The notes: generated by a model not told the origin, from the letters alone. Positions 1-10,034 are shown, counted from the stretch's first letter. The stretch is DNA of 64,000 nt from Planctomycetota bacterium (GCA_013285505.1 CP053450.1:2216796-2280795); one strand, 5' to 3'. Made by a program: numbers and translations.

Positions 1-891
1 GTCGGGGGGGTCGAGTTTCTCAAGGCGATCGTGACCGAGTATGTCGCCTGCCGCGAGGGGCCCGGGAATACCGAGCACTCGAGCACCCAAGCCGTCGAAC
101 TGCCCGACCCCGAACCCGCCGAGGACGCCTACCGCCGGTTCTACGACCCCTCGATCCCGCCGCCCCGCCTCGGCGTGCGCGCAATCCGCCTCCGCGGCGA
201 GGTGCTGCCCGACGAGGAGTGCCGCGTCATCGCGGGCACCGTGCCCGTGGCGCCGCTCAGAGAGCTCAGCCGCGAGCACGGCGTGGCCCTCACCGAACTG
301 CTTGCCTCGATACTGCTCGCCTCGGTGGCCGACGTCTGCGGCCCCGGCCGCGGCCCGATCGCCGTGATGACGCCGGTCAACCTCCGAGGCCTGTTCCCCT
401 CCCGAACAATGCGGAACTTCTTCCTCTCGGTGACGGCGAGCCTCGACCCCCGGCTCGGCGCCTACACCTTCGAGGAAATCCTCCACGAGGTCCACCATTC
501 CATGCAGGGGCAGGTCACCGCCAAGAGCATCAGCAGACAGATCCGACGCAACGTCGGCGCAGAGCGCAACGCCTTCATTCGCCATCTCCCGCTGTTCCTC
601 AAGGTCCCCGCCAAACGCAAGCTCTACACGTGGCGGTGGGGGACGCGCTACACCACGGTGCTCTCCAATCTCGGCCGCATCAGCCTGCCCGACGAGGTCG
701 ATCGGCACATCGAGCGGTTCGAGGTGGTCCCCAACCCCAGCGCCGCCCACGGGATTGGGTGCGCCATCGTCGGGCACCACGACTCGCTCTACATCGCCTT
801 CGGCAGCATCGTCGTCGGTACCGGGCTGGAACGGGCCTTCTTCACGCGGCTTCGGCGCATGGGCATCACCGCACGAATCGAGACGAACTAA
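1..891 (+). CDS. Condensation-domain / alcohol acetyltransferase-like protein, 5' partial
   Basis: The reading frame is open from the first base, so only the C-terminal part (about 296 residues) is present. A GTG at 31 could be read as a start, but the frame continues upstream without a stop. The visible part resembles the second half of the stand-alone condensation-domain acyltransferases (COG4908 type), with a 'TPVNLRGLFP' stretch and a late 'LSNLGRISLP' segment typical of the C-terminal lobe. The HHxxxD active-site motif of this fold would lie upstream of the window. The gene 17 bp downstream encodes a zinc-ribbon membrane protein of the DUF6320 type, which is often the neighbour of these acyltransferases; this supports the family call. 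Substrates are unknown; acyl transfer to an alcohol or amine is an inference from the family. Confidence 0.6.
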   Translation, partial: VGGVEFLKAIVTEYVACREGPGNTEHSSTQAVELPDPEPAEDAYRRFYDPSIPPPRLGVRAIRLRGEVLPDEECRVIAGTVPVAPLRELSREHGVALTELLASILLASVADVCGPGRGPIAVMTPVNLRGLFPSRTMRNFFLSVTASLDPRLGAYTFEEILHEVHHSMQGQVTAKSISRQIRRNVGAERNAFIRHLPLFLKVPAKRKLYTWRWGTRYTTVLSNLGRISLPDEVDRHIERFEVVPNPSAAHGIGCAIVGHHDSLYIAFGSIVVGTGLERAFFTRLRRMGITARIETN

Positions 892-908
892 CCCCGAGAG
901 GATCCGCC

Positions 909-1601
909 ATGGCCTACTGCTCCCGCTGCGGCACAGAAGTCCAACCGGGCATCGAAACCTGCCCGCTCTGCGGCGCGCCCATACAGCGTCTGGACGCTGA
1001 GCCGGCCGAGCCCGCCCCGTTCCCCGACGCCACGGCGATGCCCGGTCGCCAGATCCGCCGCCTCGTCTGGCTCATCGCTACCGTCGTGCTGCTCTCCGCC
1101 GGGCTGACATTCCTGGCGCTCGATTTCCTGCTGAGTGGGCGCATGAGCTGGTCACGCTATCCTCTGACCGGATTCGGCGTACTCTGGGTCTTCATCACGC
1201 TGGTGGTGCTCATCGCGCGACGCCCGATCTTTGTGATCGCCGGACAGGCCATCGCCACCGCCGGATTCATGCTGCTGATCGATTTCTACGACGGACAACT
1301 GAGCTGGTTCATGCCGCTGGCGCTCCCCATCATCGCCATCGCTACGGGCGGGTCTGTGCTGGTCTGGCTGGTCACCCGGCTGAGCCGTCGCGCCCCGGCG
1401 TTGATCGCATCAGCGACGCTCGTGGCGTGCGGCATCGGCGCTGTGGGAATGGACCTGATCATCTCCATCTACCGGGGCGAACGGGGCCTGAGCTGGTCGT
1501 TCGTCGTCCTGGTCGCCACAATCCCTCCCACGCTCTTTCTGCTCTATTTCCACTTCCGGCTCCGTCGCCGGGTCGACCTGAGCCGCATCCTCCACACCTG
1601 A
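909..1601 (+). CDS. Zinc-ribbon, multi-pass membrane protein (DUF6320 type)
   Basis: A 230-residue protein starting at ATG 909 behind GAGAGGA. The N-terminus holds two CxxC pairs (CSRC and CPLC, within residues 4-22) forming a small zinc ribbon. About six hydrophobic helices follow from residue 45 to the end, and the tail is basic. This layout matches DUF6320-type proteins found beside condensation-domain acyltransferases. It lies 17 bp behind such a gene and is probably co-transcribed. A role in anchoring or assisting an acyltransferase at the membrane is inference; no catalytic motif is visible. Confidence 0.65.
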   Translation: MAYCSRCGTEVQPGIETCPLCGAPIQRLDAEPAEPAPFPDATAMPGRQIRRLVWLIATVVLLSAGLTFLALDFLLSGRMSWSRYPLTGFGVLWVFITLVVLIARRPIFVIAGQAIATAGFMLLIDFYDGQLSWFMPLALPIIAIATGGSVLVWLVTRLSRRAPALIASATLVACGIGAVGMDLIISIYRGERGLSWSFVVLVATIPPTLFLLYFHFRLRRRVDLSRILHT

Positions 1602-1807
1602 GCCCGCGAGGGCATCCGCTCACCCCGCGATGACAAGGCGTGCCGGTTGTGGGGGCTTCGACGGCCGCACCGCCACCGGTCCAACTTCGCGTTCCCCTTC
1701 GGTTCGCCGACCGCCGCGCCGATTGGCACAGTGTTCCCGTCCCCGGGCCGCCGGCCATGCGGGAAACCTAGCAGTCTCTCGGTGGTGGCCAGTCGGAGGA
1801 TCGACCC

Positions 1808-2446
1808 ATGAACAGCAACCGAAGCGGCACACAATACCTGCGAGGTGTGTTGCCCGTGACAGCACTCGTCCTTCTCAGCGGAGTCGCCACGGCCGGCGAA
1901 CTCAAACCCGTCGAGGTCGGCAATCAACTCGCCGGCGAATGGTCGGGCCAGATCCGGATGCGCTCCGACGGCGAACAGCTCTCGGCGTCAACGGTCAGCA
2001 TGTCGGCCGTCCGCAACGCGAGTGCCTCAACCCTCGAGCTCTACTACGAGGGTTTCGCCTTCGGCAAGGCCGTCGATGGCGCCATGATCCTCTCGTTCGA
2101 CAAGGACCTCCCGGGGCTCTCACTCCGCGAGCACGCGTCAGACCAGTTCGCGACCTACCGGCCAGACCCGGAGGTCCCCTCATCCGGCGATGACGCGCTC
2201 GTCTTGTCCACGGTCTCCTCCGAGGGCAGCGAGGTCCGGGCGGTCTTCACCCGCGCCGACAGCGACCGTTGGAGCATCGAACTGCAGCGACAGGCCGAAG
2301 ACGGCGCCTGGGTGCCCTCGCTGGTCCTCCAACTCGACCGGCTCGATCACGGCCAACGCTCAGCCGCCGCCGAGCGCTTCGATCGCGCCCCGGCGCTGAT
2401 GGACCTCCGGCGCGATCGCGCGATCGCCTCGGTCCCGACCGACTAA
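1808..2446 (+). CDS. Exported protein of unknown function
   Basis: A 212-residue protein with a good Shine-Dalgarno sequence (GGAGGA) ahead of ATG 1808. Residues 1-29 form a signal peptide ending near 'ATAGE'. The mature part is rich in Asp, Ser and Leu, has no transmembrane segment, and begins with an 'LAGEWSGQI' stretch of the kind seen in small beta-rich lipocalin-like or DUF-type secreted proteins. I do not recognise the family. It stands alone: about 206 bp of gene-free sequence precedes it and a strong terminator hairpin follows at 2477. Confidence 0.7.
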   Translation: MNSNRSGTQYLRGVLPVTALVLLSGVATAGELKPVEVGNQLAGEWSGQIRMRSDGEQLSASTVSMSAVRNASASTLELYYEGFAFGKAVDGAMILSFDKDLPGLSLREHASDQFATYRPDPEVPSSGDDALVLSTVSSEGSEVRAVFTRADSDRWSIELQRQAEDGAWVPSLVLQLDRLDHGQRSAAAERFDRAPALMDLRRDRAIASVPTD

Positions 2447-2476
2447 CTCCCCCGACCCCGGTTTCCTTCGTGCTGG

Positions 2477-2511
2477 CACGGGCGCGTCCTTCGGACGCGC
2501 CCGTGTTGTTT
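2477..2511 (+). terminator. Intrinsic terminator between convergent genes
   Basis: A perfect 13-bp stem (2477-2489 with 2493-2505) with a TTC loop is followed by TTGTTT. It lies 30 bp behind the stop of the exported protein and just before the end of the convergent fumC. The T-rich side favours the plus-strand transcript, but the stem could work in both directions. Confidence 0.75.
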
Positions 2512-2533
2512 CCGCTACGACCGCCGCCGTGCA

Positions 2534-4012
2534 TCAGCCTTCCGGTTCGGTCATGCTCATCGGGTTGAGCAGCCGGTCCAGTTCCTCCGGCGGCACGAGG
2601 GCCTGCTCGGTGGCGACCTGCCGCACGGTCTTGCCCTCGGCGAACGCCTGCTTGGCGAGCGCGGAGGCCTTGTCGTAGCCGATCACCGGTGCGAGCGTCG
2701 TGCACATAGCCAGGCTGCCTTCGATCAGCGAGGCACAACGCTCCTCGTCCGGCTCGAGCCCGGTCAGCAGACTCTCGACCATCATGCCGCACGCCCCCGT
2801 GAGCACATTCACGCTGTCGAGCGTGCACGCCGCCATCACGGGCATGGCCACCGAGAGATCGAGCAGCCCGCCGATCCCGCCAAGGCCGGCGGTCGTCGTC
2901 GCCGCGTCGTTGCCGATCACCTGGCAGCACACCATCATCACCGACTCACAGATCACCGGGTTCACCTTCCCCGGCATGATCGAGGACCCCGGCTGCACCG
3001 CCGGGAGCTTCAACTCCCCGATCCCGCACCTCGGCCCGCACCCCATCAGCCGGATATCGCTGGCGATCTTCGACATGCTCACGGCCACGGTCTTCAGGCA
3101 GCCCGACGCCTCGACCACGCCGTCACGCGTGTGCTGGGCCTCGAAGTGGTTCGCCGCCTCGTGAAACCCGATCCCCGTCCGGTCGGCAAGCTTGGACGCC
3201 ACCCGCGAGCCGAACTCGCGGTGGGTGTTGATGCCAGTCCCGACCGCGGTCCCGCCCAGAGCGAGAGGCCGCAGCGCCTCGATCGCGCGCTCAATCCGCC
3301 CCGCCGCGAGCCGCATCTGGGCCGCGTAGCCGCTGAACTCCTGCCCGAGCCGGATCGGCGTCGCGTCCTGCACGTGCGTGCGCCCGATCTTGACGATCCC
3401 GTCCCACGCCGCGGCCTTGGCCTCCAGTTCATCGGCCATGCGACGGACCGCCGGCAGCAGCTTCGAGTGCATCGCCACCGCCAGCGCCACGTTCATCGCC
3501 GTCGGGAAGGTGTCGTTCGACGACTGCCCCATATTGACGTGGTCGTTCGGGTGCACACCGCCGGCGTCGAGGTACGCCGAGTCCTTCGACGAGCCGATCG
3601 GCGCCCCGCGGTCCACACACACGAGGTTCGCGATGACCTCGTTGGCGTTCATGTTGGTGCTGGTCCCCGACCCGGTCTGAAACGTGTCCACCGGGAAGTG
3701 GCGGGCGATCCCGCCCGATTCCTGAAGCCCGGCATCGATCCGCCCGCACGCCGCCACAATCGCCGCCGCCCGGTCCCCGTCCAGTTTCCCCAGGTCGCGG
3801 TTGACCTCCGCCGCCGCCGCCTTGAGGAAGGCGAACGCCCGGATGACCTCTTCCGGCACCGGCCGTCCCGACACCGGGAAGTTGAGCACCGCCCGCTGGG
3901 TCGAGGCGCCATAGAGCACATCCGCTGGCACCTGCAGCGACCCCATGGAGTCCTTCTCGGTTCTGAACGTGTCCGACGTGCTGCTGATCGTCGTGGTCAT
4001 CGCGCTCGACAT
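2534..4012 (-). CDS. fumC: Class II fumarate hydratase
   Basis: Catalyses the reversible hydration of fumarate to malate in the TCA cycle; cytoplasmic homotetramer in the family. The 492-residue product has the aspartase/fumarase signature loop 'GSSIMPGKVNP', the 'TGSGTSTNMNANEV' substrate-binding segment and 'HPNDHVNMGQSSNDT', which together identify a class II fumarase rather than an aspartase. Length is typical once a short C-terminal extension is allowed for. The start at 4012 (MSSAM) is chosen because GAAGGG lies just upstream; a second ATG at 4000 is equally possible. The frame stays open further upstream, but that part lacks family similarity. It stands alone, convergent with the exported protein and divergent from the transglutaminase-fold gene. 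Confidence 0.95.
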   Translation of the reverse strand: MSSAMTTTISSTSDTFRTEKDSMGSLQVPADVLYGASTQRAVLNFPVSGRPVPEEVIRAFAFLKAAAAEVNRDLGKLDGDRAAAIVAACGRIDAGLQESGGIARHFPVDTFQTGSGTSTNMNANEVIANLVCVDRGAPIGSSKDSAYLDAGGVHPNDHVNMGQSSNDTFPTAMNVALAVAMHSKLLPAVRRMADELEAKAAAWDGIVKIGRTHVQDATPIRLGQEFSGYAAQMRLAAGRIERAIEALRPLALGGTAVGTGINTHREFGSRVASKLADRTGIGFHEAANHFEAQHTRDGVVEASGCLKTVAVSMSKIASDIRLMGCGPRCGIGELKLPAVQPGSSIMPGKVNPVICESVMMVCCQVIGNDAATTTAGLGGIGGLLDLSVAMPVMAACTLDSVNVLTGACGMMVESLLTGLEPDEERCASLIEGSLAMCTTLAPVIGYDKASALAKQAFAEGKTVRQVATEQALVPPEELDRLLNPMSMTEPEG

Positions 4013-4268
4013 CCCTTCGCTGCTGCCCTCTCCGGGCCCCGTTTGGGCACTTCGGTGCCGGCAGAACACCCCGCCAGCCCCATCCGTATGGCATCGTAGT
4101 CGGCGTGGTACGATGCATCGTCCGGTGGCCGGGCCGGTACAAACGATCGGAACCCGCCGCCGCGCCGCTCGTCAAACGATGTCGGCGGTGCCCGCCGGCG
4201 GCCGCAGGCGGCCCACCCCGCACCCCGACGCCGTTCGCACCCAGCGTCCACGACCCCAGGAGCCCACG

Positions 4269-5672
4269 ATGCATCGCAACGCACCCGTTTCTGTCCGGCT
4301 GACCATCCTCGCTGGGCTGGTGCTCTCGACCCTGCTCGTCTCCACCGCGACGGCCCAGAGCCGCCGCTCGCGCCAGCAGACGCCCGCAACGCCCCAGACC
4401 CAGCCGGGCCAGATCCCCGCGGCCCAGGCATTCGACGATCTCGAGCCCAGCCCCTTCATCAAGCGAACCAAGCCCAAGCGCTGGACGCTCGAGACCATGG
4501 TCTTCATCGGCACCACCGAGTGGACGGACATCGTCGATGGCCAGGCCATCCCGGCCAACGATGTCTGGGAGTTCAACGCGGCAACACTCGTCTTCCCCGT
4601 CCTCTCCGAGACCGCATCCTCCATTCTCGAAGTCCGCGGCCGCGGCGACGAGGTGGTCCCCGCCGTGAGCGGCAAGGTCGAGTTTGACGATCGACTCATG
4701 ACCGAAGAGGTCTCCATCGTCAAGCAGGGCATCGGCGGCGGACTGCTGCCGGCCGCCACCTGGCGGGCCCAGTGGCAGGTCGAGCCCCCGGCCCGGGGGG
4801 CCTACGCCCCGCGGGAGATGGAATTGCACGTCAAGACGTCGATCGTCAGTCACGAGATCGAGTTCGACGAGCGGAACGCCCGCGCGGTCGAGTGGCCCAA
4901 GGGCGAATGGCCGCCGGAAGCCGCCGCGACCTTCCAGCCGCAGATGCTCGTGGACTTCGACGCCCAGGGCCGCCGCTACGACATGAGCAAGGTCGTCAAG
5001 CTGCTGCAGGTGTGGACCAACAACAAAGACCCCAAGTCGATCAAGCCGGTCGTGCTGGCCAAGTTCCTCGCCGGGCAGGTCGCCGAATACGTGCAGCCGA
5101 ACGGCGAGGGCCTCGCGTTCGACAAGTCCGGCATGCTCGAGGGGTTCGCCCCCGTTGGCCCGGTCGCAGCGGTCCTCGAGGCGCAGGGCACCGAGATCGA
5201 CCTGCCGATCCTCCTGGTCGCGATGTACCGGGCGGCGGGTTTGCCCGCGCGGCTGGTCATCGGCTACGACGAGGAGGGAGCTGGCAAGAGCGTGTACCTC
5301 AAGCAGTCCGGCGGCGACGGAGAGATCCGCGTCTGGGTCGAGTTCGCCCTCTACGACGAGGACAACAAGACGTTCGGCTGGGTCCCGGTAGACGTGACCG
5401 CGCTGAGGAGCTCCTCAAGCAAGATGCCGCCCAACTTCCTGGATCGCCCCGTGAAGTTCTTCGGCACCCACGACGAGCTCGACCGCGTCGCCCCGATCGC
5501 GTTCCACTTCCACCCGCCGACCACCGTCCGGTCCTACGGCTCACCCGCCCTCTGGGGCTGGTTCGTGACACCGACACCCCCCGGGCGTGCCGATCAGCGC
5601 ATCAGCTTCTCGATGACCAGTTCGCCCAACGGCGGCCGCGACCAGAGCCGACTCCCCGACGACAAGAGGTAG
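4269..5672 (+). CDS. Exported transglutaminase-like-fold protein, catalytic residues missing
   Basis: A 467-residue protein starting at ATG 4269 behind AGGAG. Residues 1-31 form a signal peptide ending near 'STATAQS'. A Pro/Gln-rich linker and an N-terminal beta-rich domain follow. The C-terminal part carries the framework of the transglutaminase core: 'RAAGLPARLVIGY' near residue 320 and 'VWVEFAL...GWVPVDVT' at about 353-375. In active members a Cys lies about 18 residues before 'PAR' and a His sits in 'HxWVE'. Here the Cys region reads GTEIDLPI and the His position is Arg or Val; only the Asp of 'PVDVT' remains. The protein is probably a non-catalytic, perhaps binding, version of the fold. 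It has no operon partners. Confidence 0.75.
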   Translation: MHRNAPVSVRLTILAGLVLSTLLVSTATAQSRRSRQQTPATPQTQPGQIPAAQAFDDLEPSPFIKRTKPKRWTLETMVFIGTTEWTDIVDGQAIPANDVWEFNAATLVFPVLSETASSILEVRGRGDEVVPAVSGKVEFDDRLMTEEVSIVKQGIGGGLLPAATWRAQWQVEPPARGAYAPREMELHVKTSIVSHEIEFDERNARAVEWPKGEWPPEAAATFQPQMLVDFDAQGRRYDMSKVVKLLQVWTNNKDPKSIKPVVLAKFLAGQVAEYVQPNGEGLAFDKSGMLEGFAPVGPVAAVLEAQGTEIDLPILLVAMYRAAGLPARLVIGYDEEGAGKSVYLKQSGGDGEIRVWVEFALYDEDNKTFGWVPVDVTALRSSSSKMPPNFLDRPVKFFGTHDELDRVAPIAFHFHPPTTVRSYGSPALWGWFVTPTPPGRADQRISFSMTSSPNGGRDQSRLPDDKR

Positions 5673-5733
5673 CGACGGTAGTCCCTCACCGATCCCGCGG
5701 AAGTGCATCGGCCGCGGCGTCCGCACGGCACGA

Positions 5734-6522
5734 TCAATCGAACCGGTCCAGCCAACCCGGCTGCGGCAGGAACGTGTAGTCCTTCGTCTCGTGCACCTGG
5801 CCCTCGGGCACCCGCACGCGCATCTGCACGTGCCCGTCGAGGAACGACAGACTCGTCTCCGCGATCCCGTCGTCGTACCAGTAGCTCTCGCGGTCCCCGC
5901 CGTCGTCGTAGTTGTAGATCGGGTGCTCACCGAGCACCCACGTCTTGGTCGTGTCATGCACCGGGGGCATCCGCCCGCCGTTGCCCGGGACGAGCGTCGG
6001 GTAGTCGTCGCCGTAGGGGTTCTGATCCAGCGAGTGGTCGTTGAGCGTGAAGCTCGACCCGATCGTGTCATAAAACGAGTCGATCTCCTCAAACCCGGGG
6101 AACGGCACGTTGGTCGCCCCCCTGTCGAGCGGCGATTCGAACGGCTCGAGCTCGACGTTCGTGTCCACATCGTCCGGCGGCACATCGAACGAAATCACGT
6201 AGGCGTTCAGAGGCCGACGCTCCGCCCCGACCTCGTCAATCCCGAGGAACGGCAACTGCCCCTTCTTCCCGCCGAAGAGCGAGCCCACGACCGTCAGACT
6301 GCCATCGAAGCCGGGAACCATGTACTGCGGCAGCGTCTCGTCGTAGTCGTTGAGGTACATCTGGATGCCCAGGCCCAACTGCTGGAGCCTCGAGCCGACG
6401 ACCGTGACCCGGGCCTGCTGTCGGGCCGCACCCAGCGCAGGCAGCAGGATCCCGATCAGCAGGGCGATAATGGCGATGACGACCAGAAGCTCGATCAGTG
6501 TGAACGCGGCGGGCTTTCGCAT
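5734..6522 (-). CDS. Prepilin-type N-terminal cleavage/methylation protein (planctomycete pseudopilin-like)
   Basis: A 262-residue protein starting at 6522 with a short basic leader followed by '[13 protein letters not shown]' and 'LLPALG'. This is the classic type IV prepilin/pseudopilin cleavage site and helix as found in hundreds of planctomycete and verrucomicrobial paralogues. The rest is a globular domain with a late '[12 protein letters not shown]' segment, similar to the H-X9-DG-type tail of these proteins ('DGHV'). It would be processed by a prepilin peptidase and inserted in the inner membrane. The start is set by the leader; the frame is open further upstream, but that part has no pilin character. 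Confidence 0.9.
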   Translation of the reverse strand: MRKPAAFTLIELLVVIAIIALLIGILLPALGAARQQARVTVVGSRLQQLGLGIQMYLNDYDETLPQYMVPGFDGSLTVVGSLFGGKKGQLPFLGIDEVGAERRPLNAYVISFDVPPDDVDTNVELEPFESPLDRGATNVPFPGFEEIDSFYDTIGSSFTLNDHSLDQNPYGDDYPTLVPGNGGRMPPVHDTTKTWVLGEHPIYNYDDGGDRESYWYDDGIAETSLSFLDGHVQMRVRVPEGQVHETKDYTFLPQPGWLDRFD

Positions 6523-6574
6523 GCCGACATCGTAGTGGCTTCCGCGTCCACCGCCTACCGCGATCCGGTTCGAC

Positions 6575-7525
6575 TCACGACCCATCTTCAAGCTCATCAG
6601 CTCCGCCGACGTAGAACACGAAGTCCGCCCGCCCGACATCGTCTTCGGCGATCGTGCCCGAAGCCTCGTCAACCACGCTGACCGTTTTCACCGTCAAATC
6701 CGGGCGGCCGGTCCGGATGAACTCGACTGTCGCCCCATCGAAGTCTGAGTGAAACCTGCCAACCACCAGAACCACCGGCCGGGACCCTCCGAGCGTGGCG
6801 TTCACAACCGATGCCGCCATCGTCGAATCCCACAACTGCTGAGAAAAGTACATCTTCTCGACCATGCCCTCGGGCATGGTCTCTCCGTGACCGCCGCCGT
6901 TCATCAGGCCAAAGAACTCGTCCCGATACCGGCCCTCGACGACTTGGCCGGGCGGCGCAAACATCCGCCGCTGGGCATCACTGAGGCCGGTCAGGCGCTC
7001 GTAGCCCTGCGGCGTGGTCATCCGAACGTACCGCCGCGGTGCGTTCGCGGCGATCACGGGCCGGCCGGCCTCCCGCGCCGCTTCGACCATCCGGCGGTGC
7101 CCCTCCGGGTAGTTTCCTTGGCTCCGGCGAGCGGCCTCACGGAACGCCTCTTCATCAGTGACGCCGGCCAGATAGTCGTCGAGGGCAACCTGCTGATCCC
7201 GCTCGAAGAACTCCATCGCCAATGCCGCCTGAGGACGAGTCTCCAGCACGTCGTCCCACAGCGCGGCCGCCGCGCTCAGCCCGAGCGGGTGACCGTGCGT
7301 CTCACCGATCACGATGATGTCCGCATCGTTGAGACCCGCGAGCATGTCGTCCCAAGTAGTTTCGCCGCCCTCCCGGTCGAACACCCGCACCGCTGTGCGG
7401 GGCTGGAGGTCTTCAACCGCGGGGCCCGCGGAAGACCCGGGCCGCTTCTCCGGCCCCGAGCAGCCCGCAGCCATCAACACAACGCCGAGAACCGCACCGG
7501 CACGCCATAGGGATCGATTGAGCAT
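6575..7525 (-). CDS. ChaN-like (haem-binding, iron-regulated) lipoprotein
   Basis: A 316-residue lipoprotein. The signal peptide ends in a lipobox, 'LMAAGC', and the mature N-terminus is Pro/Gly-rich. The core carries the PF04187 (ChaN, Cofac_haem_bdg) marks: '[15 protein letters not shown]', '[12 protein letters not shown]', '[15 protein letters not shown]' and 'NAPRRYVRM'. ChaN of Campylobacter binds two stacked haems, and the family is associated with iron uptake; that role here is inference. An ATG at 7531 two codons earlier is an alternative start. The gene lies 52 bp upstream of the pseudopilin-like gene on the same strand, but the two have no obvious link. Confidence 0.8.
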   Translation of the reverse strand: MLNRSLWRAGAVLGVVLMAAGCSGPEKRPGSSAGPAVEDLQPRTAVRVFDREGGETTWDDMLAGLNDADIIVIGETHGHPLGLSAAAALWDDVLETRPQAALAMEFFERDQQVALDDYLAGVTDEEAFREAARRSQGNYPEGHRRMVEAAREAGRPVIAANAPRRYVRMTTPQGYERLTGLSDAQRRMFAPPGQVVEGRYRDEFFGLMNGGGHGETMPEGMVEKMYFSQQLWDSTMAASVVNATLGGSRPVVLVVGRFHSDFDGATVEFIRTGRPDLTVKTVSVVDEASGTIAEDDVGRADFVFYVGGADELEDGS

Positions 7526-7583
7526 GCCCAAGGATGCCCGCAGTCTGGTGCCGGGTCAAGCCGCGGGCTCATAGACTCATCCC

Positions 7584-8114
7584 ATGCCCGTCCGCCCCGC
7601 GTGCGAGTCCGACTTCCCGGCCGTCAGAGCCATTGTCAACCGCGAGATCGCCGAGGGAACCGCCCACTTCGGGACCACTCCCATGACGGCCGCCGATCTG
7701 CAGCGTTGGCTCGAATCGCGGGCAACGCTGCCCTGGCTCGTGCACGAGGATCACGGTGGGGCGGTGGACGGCTACGCCATCGCCTCCCGCTGGCAGCAGC
7801 GCGAGGGCTACGACTGGACCGTCACCATCAGCGTCTACGTCCATCCCGAGGCACAGGGCCGGGGCGTGGGAAGCAGGCTCTACGCCGACCTGATCCCGCG
7901 ACTGGACCACATCGGCTACCGCACGATCATCGCGGGCATCGCGCTGCCCAACCCCGCCAGCGTGCGGCTGCACGAGTCGTTCGGGCTGATCCACGCCGGA
8001 ACTTTGCCCCGGGCGGGGTTCAAACTGGGCCGCTGGATCGATGTCGGGTACTGGGTGCGCAACTCCGGAGAGCAGTCGCCCGATCGGCGTCCGCGTCAAG
8101 CCCCGACCACGTGA
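7584..8114 (+). CDS. GNAT N-acetyltransferase (phosphinothricin/methionine-sulfone type)
   Basis: A 176-residue GNAT protein of the COG1247 class. The acetyl-CoA binding motif A is plain: 'SVYVHPEAQGRGVGSRLYADLI' is the beta4-alpha3 segment with the Q/RGxGxG/A loop. A conserved 'NPASVRLHESFGL' follows, and 'GTAHFGTTP' near the N-terminus is typical of Pat/Bar and MnaT/YncA enzymes. The likely activity is N-acetylation of small amino-acid-like substrates such as methionine sulfone or sulfoximine; real substrate unknown. The gene overlaps the 3' end of asnB on the opposite strand by 19 bp. Confidence 0.85.
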   Translation: MPVRPACESDFPAVRAIVNREIAEGTAHFGTTPMTAADLQRWLESRATLPWLVHEDHGGAVDGYAIASRWQQREGYDWTVTISVYVHPEAQGRGVGSRLYADLIPRLDHIGYRTIIAGIALPNPASVRLHESFGLIHAGTLPRAGFKLGRWIDVGYWVRNSGEQSPDRRPRQAPTT

Positions 8115-9962
8115 GTCCGCGCCGTTCGCTCTCCGCCCGACACCCCGTCGGGCCACCAGCGGTCGGCCCACATCGCGAGGTTGGTCAGAGGCCACGCGAG
8201 ATGCCAGAGGCCATTCGGGTCGGTCGTCACGGCGTCGAGCACCTCGGCCCGCACGAGCGAACGCACCATCGACGACCCCGCGACCGTCTCCCGGGCTTCG
8301 CCCATCCACCGCTGGAACGGCAGCGGGAAACTGGCCTTCGGTCGTCGGGCGACCGACGCGGGGAGATCGGTCGCGAACGCCTCGCGGAGGGCAATCTTCG
8401 TGCGGTCCGGCGCGACGAACCGGTCCTCCATCGGGAGGGATTCAGCGACCGAAGCGACCGCGATGTCCGCGAACGGCGTGCGACCCTCCACCGACTCCAG
8501 CATTGTCGCGCTGTCCAGCCGCTGCAGCAGACCGGCCAGGTTCACCCGCCTCTGGAACCCGAGATGGTCGGCCATCGGTTCGCGCCCGCGGCTCACCGAC
8601 GCAAACTCGCTCTGGTACCACTCCGTGAGCCACGCGTCCCCCTCGGCCGCCAGCCACGCCTCGGGCGTCAGCACCTCGGGCTTGGCCTCGACCCGGCACC
8701 ACGAGCCGACCGCCAGGTGAAAGAGCCCCGGCTCGGCATCGCCCGAGGCGACGTGGGCGAGCCGCGGGGGCGAGCACCTGGTGGTACCCGCCGAACAGTT
8801 CGTCCGCCCCCTCGCCCGAGAGCGTCACCACGCACCCGTCCGCCCGCAGCCGCCGTGCCACCTCGTTGATCGCGATCTCGTTCGGTGTCGAGAGCGGCAC
8901 GCCCTGCCGGCCGACCATCTCCCGCCAGCGCCCTCGGAAGGTCGCCTCATCGATGACGGCCTCGGTGTGGTGCGTCCCGAGCGCGCGCGCAACCTCGGTC
9001 GCAAACAGGAAATCCTCGCTCTGCGGCACGCCCCCAATATCAGTCTCGTTCTTCGCGCCCGCGCAGTAGGTTCGCAGCCCGAGGTGCGTCTCGCTCGCCA
9101 CGCGAGTCACGATCGCGCTGTCGAGCCCGCCGCTCAGCAGGCAGCACGTCGGAACATCCGACCGCAGGTGCGAGGCAACTGAGTCGCGAACGACCGCCCG
9201 CACGCGAGCGACGCGCTCCTGCCGATCTGATGCAGGGGCGGCCTCGCCGATCCCGATGTCGTGCGCCGCCGTGCGGAGCTGGTCCGTGCCGATCGCCACC
9301 CGCATCACCCGGCCCGCCGGCAGGGCGTGCACCCCGGCGAACATCGTGCGTTCACCGAGCACCGTGCGGATCGTCGTCAGGTACGCACTCACCGCGACCA
9401 TGTCGGGCTCAGGCGTCACCGCCGGGTGCTCGAGAATCGGCCCGGGCTCGCTGGCAAAGAGCAGCAAGTCCGCCCCGGCGTCGCGGCCCTGCCACCAATA
9501 CAGAGGCTTGACGCCCAGCGGATCCCGCGCCAGCACCACCTCGCCCTCGACCCGATCGACGATCGCCAGCGCAAACATGCCACGCAGGTCCGCAATACCC
9601 CGAGCCCCGCGCGTCGCGAGCCACCAGAGCACGGTCTCCGTGTCACAGCCTGTCGTGAGCGGGACACCCTCCCGCGCGAGCCGGGTTCGGAGCTGGGGCT
9701 CGTTGTACAGTTCGCCGTTGTAGACCAGCACGTAGCGGCCGTCGGGCGTCGCCATCGGCTGGTGGCCCGCGGGTGTCGGGTCGAGCACCGCAAGCCGGCG
9801 GTGCCCCAGCACGATCTCCGCCCCGGGCTCTCGGGACACCCCGCCCCGCCAGAGCCCCGCGCCGTCCGGACCCCGGTGGGTCATCAGGTCGCGCAGACGG
9901 CAGCACGCCGGGTCGGAGAGCCGGATCGGTCGCGTAGACACCATGCCGAGGAGGCCGCACAT
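8096..9962 (-). CDS. asnB: Asparagine synthase (glutamine-hydrolysing), frameshifted
   Basis: ATP-dependent amidation of aspartate with glutamine as nitrogen donor. The N-terminal Ntn glutamine amidotransferase begins MCGLLG with the nucleophile Cys2 and has 'RGPDGAG' and 'YNGELYN'. The synthetase domain has the PP-loop 'SGGLDS' near residue 275 and 'GEGADELFGGY'. After this motif the frame breaks: residues up to 'HQVLAP' read in one frame, and the rest ('HVASGDAEPGLF' to the end, including 'ESVEGRTPFAD') reads one base over. The switch lies at the G5 run 8766-8770, and removing one base restores a normal protein of about 621 residues. Both halves are well preserved, so a sequence error is more likely than decay. 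Confidence 0.9.
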
Positions 9963-10034
9963 GCCCGAAGTATCGGCACCGGAGCATCCCGGCCCGCAGC
10001 CCGCGTCCGAATCCCGCCGGGCAACCCGCCCCAG

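Noticed and set aside
3131..4099. A 322-codon open frame opposite fumC.
   Set aside because: It is the antisense shadow of fumC in G+C-rich DNA; Arg/His-rich composition, no domain and no ribosome site.
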